The position numbers and the translations under genes were made by a program. Below, piece after piece: positions 1 through 7,923 of a stretch of 64,000 nt of DNA. The stretch's first letter is position 1. Every line of letters begins with the position of its first letter. Source of the DNA: Amia ocellicauda (lineage: Eukaryota; Chordata; Actinopteri; Amiiformes; Amiidae). The notes below the pieces were generated by a model. The model did not search any database. It worked only from the letters and a program-made list of their open reading frames with translations, and was not told the DNA's origin. The DNA lies in assembly GCF_036373705.1 (NCBI RefSeq), contig NC_089866.1, positions 28,847,501 to 28,911,500 on the forward strand, written 5' to 3'.

Positions 1-413
1 AGTCTGCACGATGTGAACCGCAGCCCATGGAAACAAGCCGACAGAGTGATGCCTGCCAGTTGTACAGTTTCTACAGGAAGCCTGATTAGGTACAACCATG
101 TAGCAGGTGTTATCGATACAACGGGCTGACGTTACAGAGTTGAAAAGGCTACAAGTGTAGTGGGTAACTGTAGGACTTTGGAATCGCTGTAGGACATTGA
201 GAAGTCTTCAATCGAAAGCAAACGAGACATTAAGTGACCAGGTTTAGTTGATGTAGCTACTGAATTCAGTACGCACTGTATCTGTTGCGTGCTATTTATT
301 GGAGCTCTATTGATTTTTACCGCAGCTTAAGTAGTGATTTCCAACAGAAAACTTGTTGATGACAATCTTCTGTCAGTGACCTTATTGTTCGTGATCAAAA
401 GCTCCTGATGAAA
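1..413. other. Single-copy left flank of the array
   Basis: This stretch has no counterpart anywhere else in the window, so it is the sequence next to the array. It holds no recognisable gene or RNA. The only internal structure I see is a 9-bp direct repeat, CTGTAGGAC, at 168-176 and 187-195. The last part (327-413) belongs to a short minus-strand open frame that runs across the array edge and is listed separately. Confidence 0.85.
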
Positions 414-518
414 AGTGCGTAGCAAATTGACGGGATACTTTATGCTGCATTTGAGGATTGTTTTATAAGGAATAATGTACATTGCGGCTCCGATCATGGT
501 TAAAGCCATGGCAGTCAT
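327..518 (-). other. Short open frame crossing the array edge, unassigned
   Basis: A 63-codon frame starts in unit 1 (ATG at 516-518) and ends in the single-copy flank. Its first 35 residues come from repeat DNA and include a hydrophobic stretch (about residues 3 to 16) followed by an IIPYK-like segment; the rest is unique. Unit 1 and units 25 and 26 have a four-T run here, while units 2 to 24 have five Ts, which shifts the frame in those units. The frame could be a host exon whose end was caught when the unit was amplified. An in-frame stop lies four codons upstream of the ATG, I see no clear splice sites, and I recognise no family. It may be chance. Confidence 0.15.
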
Positions 519-677
519 GTTTTGCTATTTCTGGCACAGAACCTACACACACAACATCACTGCAGTGACACGTCTGTAAAACTTGAAAACAACAATAACA
601 ACACTGAAACGGATTCAGTTAAATATAGTTCTTTAAAATATGTATTTGAACCTAAAAAGTGTATTTCAAATGCTGCT

Positions 678-703
678 TTTTAAGTCGGGATTTTAAGTCG
701 GAA
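678..703. repeat. 13-bp direct repeat, two tandem copies
   Basis: TTTTAAGTCGGGA is followed at once by TTTTAAGTCGGAA, with one mismatch. It is present in all units at offset about 264, with single-base changes in units 9, 14, 20 and 26. Confidence 0.8.
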
Positions 704-1085
704 ACTTTACAACAATGAAACAGTTTTGCAATGTATTTTTCACAACCGTCTTTTACATCCTTATTTCATTCAGTTTGTGATGTGTATTGATTAATATGAT
801 TTAATAACATCTTTATTTTCTATTTGCGTAGTAGCTAGGTGTAGTGTTTGGTTGAACAATCATAATCAGAAGACTCCTAGTTTTTCAGAATAGCGGAACA
901 AAGCCCCCAGAAGTCCGCGATTCTGTCACTGTTCTCCGCAAACGCCGTTTTCATAGTGCCCTACACACCCCATCTGCACGGCTATCTACTTACAAACGGT
1001 AATTTAATTCAGCCCCATGACACATTTGAGCCACCTAACTCCGCCAGCTTCAGTCAATGAAAGCCAGCAACATGAAAAAGTACTA

Positions 1086-1096
1086 CAAGGTAAGAA
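1086..1096 (+). other. Strong 5' splice-site-like sequence
   Basis: CAAG|GTAAGA with GT at 1090-1091 is close to the animal donor consensus. The GTAAGA is kept in all 26 units. No coding exon ends here, because the upstream frame in this region is closed by stops in most units. Confidence 0.3.
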
Positions 1097-1234
1097 CATG
1101 TATTTCGCTCTCCCATTTTCACTTTAGTTCGAGTTCACTGACGATACTCTAGCCCAGCCTTGTAATGTCAGAGGACTGTGGCAGACACTGGTGAGTGTGC
1201 TGACGCTAAAATGGTCATGACAGGTAGAGGTGGA

Positions 1235-1242
1235 GGGGCCCC
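1235..1242. other. GGGGCCCC palindrome
   Basis: A perfect 8-bp GC palindrome sits at the border between the AT-rich first part and the GCTCC-rich patch. It is kept in all units. The same 8-mer occurs twice more near the end of the unit. Confidence 0.6.
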
Positions 1243-1374
1243 TGTACTGAGCTTTGATTGGGGCTCCAAAATTGACAAGCCCGACCCCAAACAATACGTA
1301 TGAAGTTTCACACTTTCTTCATTCAAGGAAACTGGACCGAACATGTGGGGGAGTTTCATGGAAGGGGCAGGGGA

Positions 1375-1500
1375 GAGAGTGGAGCAGCTCCAAAACCCCA
1401 GCTCCGGCTCCAGAACTCCCATGAAGCCGAGCACTGCCAGCTCCAGCTCCTCAACGAATAAGACTGGAACGAGCTCAGGACCCAGGAGCCGGTGCATTGG
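1375..1500. repeat. GCTCC-rich patch A
   Basis: A GC-rich, low-complexity block with repeated GCTCC and AGCTCCAGCTCC words. It shares GCTCCGGCTC and CAGCTCCAGCTCCT, in the same order and orientation, with a second block 1.1 kb further on. It creates the leucine/glutamate-rich reading of the minus-strand frame. It may be an old transposon remnant, but no terminal repeats are visible. Confidence 0.5.
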
Positions 1501-1859
1501 CCAGCATCCAATAAAGCCTAATGAAAGATATGTTGGGCATGTAGCCCTTTGTGTGGGAGAGTAGGCATTAAACGTACTCTTAATGTCACAAATCGTAGTG
1601 AGTGTAGGCTACAGAAATAAGCATGTCAATGCACTTTAATGGTTGCTTTCGCTGTCACCTCCATAAATGCACTTCATATGGTACTTGATCTTGGTACATG
1701 TAAGGGAAGTTAGATTGCGCTTAGAAAGCAGCTCTGGCATCGCATATTATCATGAAACTCAAACAAGGAAGCAAGTTGTGAATGTTTCTGTTTTAGGGAA
1801 TTTGGGGTAAACCTTACTGACAACGGGAAGCCCATATAAAGAGGCAACGGGTGAAAAGA

Positions 1860-1931
1860 AGGTTCCACCGAGATTTGAACTCAGATCACTAGATTCAAAG
1901 TCCAAAGTGCTAACCATTACACCACGGAACC
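1860..1931 (-). tRNA. tRNA-Gln-TTG: tRNA-Gln(TTG), copy 1
   Basis: Cloverleaf of 72 nt including the discriminator base: 7-bp acceptor stem, D arm with GG, seven-base anticodon loop CTTTGAA (anticodon TTG, reads CAA) and T loop TTCAAAT. It differs from the array consensus at two bases, which give G-U pairs in the anticodon and T stems, so folding should hold. A four-T Pol III terminator follows on the minus strand at 1854-1857. Confidence 0.93.
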
Positions 1932-2253
1932 ATTCTGCTTCACATTTCATGATGAGATCTCTAAACAATTCGTTTTTAAACCATGTCTGTAAATCTTTAA
2001 CAGTATTCCTTTATAATAGCGTTTGAAATATTTATGAATGTTGGGAAAGAAACAGAAAAGGGCTCAATTATGAGTGCAAATGAGTGTTCTACACGTGAAT
2101 GGATTTGTGTCAAACATAGTGATTCTTAATTGTATTCGACAAAATTGATACAGTCGTGAACAAAGATTGAAGTGAATTTGTTCAAAATCTCCATTTCAGC
2201 AGCTCCTCTAATCCATAAAGCATTGACATGATGAAGCTGTACATGATTTAATC

Positions 2254-2259
2254 AATAAA
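2254..2259 (+). other. AATAAA hexamer
   Basis: A canonical polyadenylation hexamer (CAATAAAGAC), kept in all units. A second one lies at 1510-1515 (CCAATAAAGCC). Neither follows a recognisable gene, so both may be chance in AT-rich DNA. Confidence 0.2.
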
Positions 2260-2367
2260 GACACGTATTTACACCTACCCATATTCGATTATTGATTAAT
2301 GAATTAATATATTAACACGTTTCCTTATTCCTTTGGCCTGAAAGTCAGAGTCGAGAGTGCGCCGTTA

Positions 2368-2376
2368 ACCAATGGG
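2368..2376. promoter_or_regulatory. CCAAT box match
   Basis: ACCAATGGG here, CCCAATGGG in most units, fits the core and flank preferred by the NF-Y factor. It is conserved across the array. Its target, if any, is unknown. Confidence 0.25.
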
Positions 2377-2498
2377 AGCTGTGAAATGCATGTTGTAAAA
2401 TGCTACGAGTGTTGGACGGGCAGTTTGTTTCACCATGTTAGGGTGAGGGGTGAGCGAGACCGGGCAAAAGAGGGAGCCAGAGCGGTCTGGACTAGGGT

Positions 2499-2590
2499 TG
2501 GCAATACTCGGGGTTTGCTGGCTCCGGCTCTGGAGTGGCCCCCACAGGTTCAGCTCCAGCTCCTGGCTAGTTCCGGCCAAACCAGGATGG
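2499..2590. repeat. GCTCC-rich patch B
   Basis: The second block with GCTCCGGCTC and CAGCTCCAGCTCCT, here 30 bp apart instead of 37. It contains the C-run indel (GTGGCCCCCACAGG or GTGGCACAGG) that divides the units into two families. The leading CTAGGGTTGGCAATAC recalls the ends of some hAT-like DNA transposons, but I cannot find a matching inverted end. Confidence 0.45.
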
Positions 2591-2598
2591 GGTCATTG

Positions 2599-2653
2599 TA
2601 TATAACATTATTGCTTTTATTTTAACTTGTGTTGCCTTGCAATATATTTGCAT
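2599..2653 (-). promoter_or_regulatory. Octamer plus TATA pair
   Basis: On the minus strand a perfect octamer ATGCAAAT (2646-2653) is followed about 40 bp later by TTATATA (2599-2605). Octamer elements bind POU factors such as Oct-1 and occur in snRNA, histone H2B and immunoglobulin promoters. The pair is kept in all complete units. No snRNA or histone gene follows, so a promoter role is inference only. Confidence 0.25.
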
Positions 2654-2821
2654 AGATGAAAGGACACATCTCAATCAGACGAGATCTGCTTTTGAAGCTT
2701 CAGTGTCTTGTTTAGTCTCCTTGGAAACTTTGGTGTCAATGTCTGATGTACTAATAGCTGGTGTGAGAACTGATATTATTGTATAACTCCCAAATACACG
2801 ACAATACCCACACAATGGCTT

Positions 2822-2848
2822 GGGGCCCCGAGGGGCTAAGGGGGCCCC
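2822..2848. other. GC-rich hairpin
   Basis: Two GGGGCCCC arms (2822-2829 and 2841-2848) flank an 11-nt loop with a further G4 run. Both strands could fold into an 8-bp all-GC stem. It is kept in all units, with one arm base changed in unit 15 (GGGACCCC near 37850). Confidence 0.55.
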
Positions 2849-2899
2849 TGATGCCTAGTAGCAGTGTTAGATTACAAGCTGAATTGTAACTTGCAACAA

Positions 2900-2916
2900 T
2901 TGCCTTCTTTTCTCAG
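2900..2916 (+). other. 3' splice-site-like tract at the unit junction
   Basis: TTGCCTTCTTTTCTCAG looks like a polypyrimidine tract with a CAG acceptor. The CAG straddles the junction between one unit and the next; the left-most unit lacks it because its left neighbour is unique DNA. Confidence 0.3.
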
Positions 2917-5415
2917 TGCGTAGCAAATTGACGGGATACTTTATGCTGCATTTGAGGATTGTTTTTATAAGGAATAATGAACATTGCGGCTCCGATCATT
3001 GTTAAAGCCATGGCAGTCATGTTTTGCTATTTCTGGCACAGAACCTACACACACAACATCACTGCAGTGACACGTCTGTAAAACTTGAAAACAACAATAA
3101 CAACACTGAAACGGATTCAGTTAAATATAGTTCTTTAAAATATGTATTTGAACCTAGAAAGTGTATTTCAAATGCTGCTTTTTAAGTCGGGATTTTAAGT
3201 CGGAAACTTTACAACAATGAAACAATTTTGCAATGTATTTTTCACATCCGTCTTTTACATCCTTATTTCATTCAGTTTGTGATGTGTATTGATTAATATG
3301 ATTTAATAACATCTTTATTTTCTATTTGCGTAGTAGCTAGGTGTAGTGTTTGGTTGAACAATCATAATCAGAAGACTCCTAGTTTTTCAGAATAGCGGAA
3401 CAAAGCCCCCAGAAGTCCGCGATTCTGTCACTGTTCTCCGCAACGCCGTTTTCATAGTGCCCTACACACCCCATCTCCACGGCTATCTACTTACAAACGG
3501 TAATTTAATTCAGCCCCATGACACATTTGAGCCACCTAACTCCGCCAGCTTCAGTCAATGAAAGCCAGCAACATGAAAAAGTACTACAAGGTAAGAACAT
3601 GTATTTCGCTCTCCCATTTTCACTTTAGTTCGAGTTCACTGACGATACTCTAGCCCAGCCTTGTAATGTCAGAGGACTGTGGCAGACACTGGTGAGTGTG
3701 CTGACGCTAAAATGGTCATGACAGGTAGAGGTGGAGGGGCCCCTGTTCTGAGCTTTGATTGGGGCTCCAAAATTGACAAGCCCGACCCCAAACAATACCT
3801 ATGAAGTTTCACACTTTCTTCATTCAAGGAAACTGAACCGAACATGTGGGGGAGTTTCATGGAAGGGGCAGGGGAGAGAGTGGAGCCGCTCCAAAACCCC
3901 AGCTCCGGCTCCAGAACTCCCATGAAGCCGAGCACTGCCAGCTCCAGCTCCTCAACGAATAAGACTGGAACGAGCTCAGGACCCAGGAGCCGGTGCATTG
4001 GCCAGCATCCAATAAAGCCTAATGAAAGATATGTTGGGCATGTAGCCCTTTGTGTGGGAGAGTAGGCATTGAACGTACTCTTAATGTCACAAATCGTAGT
4101 GAGTGTAGGCTACAGAAATAAGCATGTCAATGCACTTTAATGGTTGCTTTCGCTGTCACCTCCGTAAATGCACTTCATATGGTACTTGATCTTGGTACAT
4201 GTAAGGCAAGTTAGATTGCGCTTAGAAAGCAGCTCTGGCATCGCATATTATCATGAAACTCAAACAAGGAAGCAAGTTGTGAATGTTTCTGTTTTAGGGA
4301 ATTTGGGGTAAACCTTACTGACAACGGGAAGCCCATATGAAGAGGCAACAGGTGAAAAGAAGGTTCTACCGAGATTTGAACTCGGATCACTGGATTCAAA
4401 GTCCAAAGTGCTAACCATTACACCACGGAACCATTCTGTTTCACATTTCACGACGAGATCTCTAAACAATTCGTTTTTAAACCATGTCTGTAAATCTTTA
4501 ACAGTATTCCTTTATAATAGCGTTTGAAATATTTATGAATGTTGGGAAAGAAACAGAAAAGGGCTCAATTATGAGTGCAAATGAGTGTTCTACACGTGAA
4601 TGGATTTGTGTCAAACATAGTGATTCTTAATTCTATTCGACAAAATTGATACAGTCGTGAACAAAGATTGAAGTGAATTTGTTCACAATCTCCATTTCAG
4701 CAGCTCCTCTAATCCATAAAGCATTGAAATGATGAAGCTGTACTTGATTTAATCAATAAAGACACGTATTTACACCAAACCATATTCGATTATTGATTAA
4801 TGAATTAATATATTAACACGTTTCTTTATTGCTTGGGCCTGAAAGTCAGAGTCGAGAGTGCGCCGTTACCCAATGGGAGCTGTGAAATGCATGTTGTAAA
4901 ATGCTACGAGTGTTGGACGGGCAGTTTGTTTCACCATGTTAGGGTGAGGGGTGAGCGAGAGCGGGCTCTAGAGGGAGCCAGAGCGGTCTGGACTAGGGTT
5001 GGCAATACTCGGGGTTTGCTGGCTCCGGCTCTGGAGTGGCCCCCACAGGTTCAGCTCCAGCTCCTGGCTAGTTCCGGCCAAACCAGGATGGGGTCATTGT
5101 ATATAACATTATTGCTTTTATTTTAACTTGTGTTGCCTTGCAATATATTTGCATAGATGAAAGGACACATCTCAATCAGACGAGATCTGCTTTTGAAGCT
5201 TCAGTGTCTTGTTTAGTCTCCTTGGAAACTTTGGTGTCAATGTCTGATGTACTAATAGCTGGTGTGAGAACTGATATTATTGTATAACTCCCAAATACAC
5301 GACAATACCCACGCAATGGCTTGGGGCCCCGAGGGGCTAAGGGGGCCCCTGATGCCTAGTAGCAGTGTTAGATTACAAGCTGAATTGTAACTTGCAACAA
5401 TTGCCTTCTTTTCTC
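2915..5415. repeat. Unit 2 (2,501 bp)
   Basis: It is a near twin of unit 4, sharing CTGTTCTGAGC near 3744, ACTGAACCGAAC near 3835 and TTCTATTCGAC near 4632. It carries the private change CCTAGAAAG near 3155. Confidence 0.95.
4361..4432 (-). tRNA. tRNA-Gln-TTG: tRNA-Gln(TTG), copy 2, acceptor mismatch
   Basis: Consensus except G67 to A, which leaves a C6-A67 mismatch next to the G7-U66 wobble in the acceptor stem. A and B boxes and terminator are intact, so it may be transcribed, but the mature tRNA could be less stable. It shares the change with copies 4, 5 and 16. Confidence 0.85.
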
Positions 5416-7923
5416 AGTGCGTAGCAAATTGACGGGATACTTTATGCTGCATTTGAGGATTGTTTTTATAAGGAATAATGTACATTGCGGCTCCGATCAT
5501 GGTTAAAGCCATGGCAGTCATGTTTTGCTATTTCTGGCACAGAATCTCCACACACAACATCACTGCAGTGACACGTCTGTAAAACTTGAAAACAACAATA
5601 ACAACACTGAAACGGATTCAGTAAAATATAGTTCTTTAAAATATGTATTTGAACCTAAAAAGTGTATTTCAAATGCTGCTTTTTAAGTCGGGATTTTAAG
5701 TCGGAAACTTTACAACAATGAAACAATTTTGCAATGTATTTTTCACATCTGTCTTTTACATCCTTATTTCATTCAGTTTGTAATGTGTATTGATTAATAT
5801 GATTTAATAACATCTTTATTTTCTATTTGTGTAGTAGCTAGGTGTAGTGTTTGGTTGAACAATCATAATCAGAAGACTCCTAGTTTTTCAGAATAGTGGA
5901 ACAAAGCCCCCAGAAGTCCGCGATTCTGTCACTGTTCTCCGCAACGCCGTTTTCATAGTGCCCTACACACCCCATCTGCACGGCTATCTACTTACAAACG
6001 GTAATTTAATTCAGCCCCATGACACATTTGAGCCACCTAACTCTGCCAGCTTCAGTCAATGAAAGCCAGCAACATGAAAAAGTACTACAAGGTAAGAACA
6101 TGTATTTCGCTCTCCCATTTTCACTTTACTTCGAGTTCACTGACGATACTCTAGCCCAGCCTTGTAATGTCAGAGGACTGTGGCAGACACTGGTGAGTGT
6201 GCTGATGCTAAGATGGTCATGACAGGTAGAGGTGGAGGGGCCCCTGTACTGAGCTTTGATTGGGGCTCCAAAACTGACAAGCCCGACCCCAAACAATACC
6301 TATGAAGTTTCACACTTTCTTCATTCAAGGAAACTGGACCGAACATGTGGGGGAGTTTCATGGAAGGGGCAGGGGAGAGAGTGGAGCAGCTCCAAAACCC
6401 CAGCTCAGGCTCCAGAACTCCCATGAAGCCGAGCACTGCCAGCTCCAGCTCCTCAACGAATAAGACTGGAACGCGCTCAGGACCCAGGACCCAGGAGCCG
6501 GTGCATTGGCCAGCATCCAATAAAGCCTAATGAAAGATATGTTGGGCATGTAGCCCTTTGTGTGGGAGAGTAGGCATTGAACGTACTCTTAATGTCACAA
6601 ATCGTAGTGAGTGTAGGCTACAGAAATAAGCATGTCAATGCACTTTAATGGTTGCTTTCGCTGTCACCTCCGTAAATGCACTTCATATGGTACTTGATCT
6701 TGGTACATGTAAGGCAAGTTAGATTGCGCTTAGAAAGCAGCTCTGGCATCGCATATTATCATGAAACTCAAACAAGGAAGCAAGTTGTGAATGTTTCTGT
6801 TTTAGGGAATTTGGGGTAAACCTTACTGACAACGGGAAGCCCATATGAAGAGGCAACGGGTGAAAAGAAGGTTCCACCGAGATTTGAACTCGGATCACTG
6901 GATTCAAAGTCCAAAGTGCTAGACATTACACCACGGAACCATTCTGTTTCACATTTCACGATGAGATCTCTAAACAATTCGTTTTTAAACCATGTCTGTA
7001 AATCTTTAACAGTATTCCTTTATAATAGCGTTTGAAATATTTATGAATGTTGGGAAAGAAACAGAAAAGGGCTCAATTATGAGTGCAAATGAGTGTTCTA
7101 CACGTGAATGGATTTGTGTCAAACATAGTGATTCTTAATTGTATTCGACAAAATTGATACAGTCGTGAACAAAGATTGAAGTGAATTTGTTCAAAATCTC
7201 CATTTCAGCAGCTCCTCTAATCCATAAAGCATTGAAATGATGAAGCTGTACATGATTTAATCAATAAAGACACGTATTTTCACCTACCCATATTCGATTA
7301 TTGATTAATGAATTAATATATTAACACGTTTCCTTATTCCTTGGGCCTGAAAGTCAGAGTCGAGAGTGCGCCGTTACCCAATGGGAGCTGTGAAATGCAT
7401 GTTGTAAAATGCTACGAGTGTTGGACGGGCAGTTTGTTTCACCATGTTAGGGTGAGGGGTGAGCGAGAGCGGGCTCTAGAGGGAGCCAGAGCGGTCTGGA
7501 CTAGGGTTGGCAATACTCGGGGTTTGCTGGCTCCGGCTCTGGAGTGGCCCCCACAGGTTTAGCTCCAGCTCCTGGCTAGTTCCGGCCAAACCAGGATGGG
7601 GTCATTGTATATAACATTATTGCTTTTATTTTAACTTGTGTTGCCTTGCAATATATTTGCATAGATGAAAGGACACATCTCAATCAGACGAGATCTGCTT
7701 TTGAAGCTTCAGTGTCTTGTTTAGTCTCCTTGGAAACTTTGGTGTCAATGTCTGATGTACTAATAGCTGGTGTGAGAACTGATATTATTGTATAACTCCC
7801 AAATATACGACAATACCCACGCAATGGCTTGGGGCCCCGAGGGGCTAAGGGGGCCCCTGATGCCTAGTAGCAGTGTTAGATAACAAGGTGAATTGTAACT
7901 TGCAACAATTGCCTTCTTTTCTC
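5416..7923. repeat. Unit 3 (2,508 bp), with 7-bp duplication
   Basis: The extra length is a tandem GACCCAG duplication at 6481-6494, shared with units 6 and 17. It also shares GTAATGTGTATT, GTGTAGTAG and an altered tRNA D loop with those units. Confidence 0.95.
6869..6940 (-). tRNA. tRNA-Gln-TTG: tRNA-Gln(TTG), copy 3, D-loop change
   Basis: The D loop reads AATGTCTAG instead of AATGGTTAG. This removes G19, which normally pairs with C56 in the tRNA elbow and is the last base of the A box. All stems and the anticodon are intact. Likely impaired; shared with copies 6 and 17. Confidence 0.75.

Larger units (their letters stand above)
414..1859. other. Spacer before the tRNA gene (unit 1; same offsets in all units)
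   Basis: About 1.45 kb without a gene. The first 600 bp are AT-rich with several TAAT runs. Then come a splice-donor-like site, a GC palindrome and a GCTCC-rich patch, each listed separately. On the minus strand a 109-codon frame (1168-1497) stays open in every unit, but I do not regard it as a gene. I recognise no transposon with intact ends. Confidence 0.7.
414..2914. repeat. Unit 1 (2,501 bp), edge copy
   Basis: This is the outermost and one of the most divergent copies. It has the four-T run near 462 and an extra A near 944 (CGCAAACGCC), which offset each other in length. It has the long C-run form near 2540 and the rare GGGCAAAAGAGG variant near 2463, which recurs only in unit 16. Confidence 0.95.
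1932..2914. other. Spacer after the tRNA gene (unit 1; same offsets in all units)
   Basis: About 980 bp without a gene. It is AT-rich to about 2325, with a run of TAAT motifs at 2281-2320. A GC-richer part follows with a CCAAT box, patch B, a TATA match, an octamer, a GC hairpin and a pyrimidine-rich tract ending in CAG at the unit junction. Confidence 0.7.

Noticed and set aside
645-660. GGTTCAAATAC on the minus strand, similar to a B box.
   Set aside because: No A box or cloverleaf lies at the right distance, so it is not a second tRNA gene.
1759-1968. Minus-strand frames of 62 to 69 codons over the tRNA region.
   Set aside because: They are translations of the tRNA gene and its flanks.
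2225-2350. Possible C/D box snoRNA: ATGATGA near 2228 and CTGA near 2340.
   Set aside because: The boxes are too far apart, no terminal stem pairs the ends, and the base before the C box varies between units without compensation.
2440-2446. Single TTAGGG.
   Set aside because: One isolated hexamer per unit; no telomeric run.
2430-2450. Minus-strand ATGGTGAAACAAACTGCCCG, reading MVKQTAR and recalling the KQTAR of the histone H3 tail.
   Set aside because: The similarity ends after five residues, with no ARTK before it and no KSTGG after it. The surrounding frame is closed by a stop in most units.
2495-2590. hAT-like transposon end starting CTAGGGTTGGCAATAC.
   Set aside because: No inverted partner or target-site duplication could be found in the unit, so it stays a mention in patch B and not an element call.
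2386-2625. Plus-strand frames of 71 to 110 codons near the end of each unit (MHVVKCYECWTG...).
   Set aside because: The C-run indel shifts their end between families, and they run through low-complexity patch B and AT-rich DNA. I see no conserved domain.
2672-2690. TCAGACGAGATC, a 12-base match to the reverse of the 5S rRNA A-box region.
   Set aside because: The match does not extend on either side into the rest of 5S (no C box or flanking stem), so I take it as chance.
6019-6222. Plus-strand frame of 67 to 77 codons seen in units 3, 5, 6, 7, 8, 17, 18 and 19.
   Set aside because: It is open only where CTTTACTTCGAG replaces CTTTAGTTCGAG; other units have a stop. No family is recognised.
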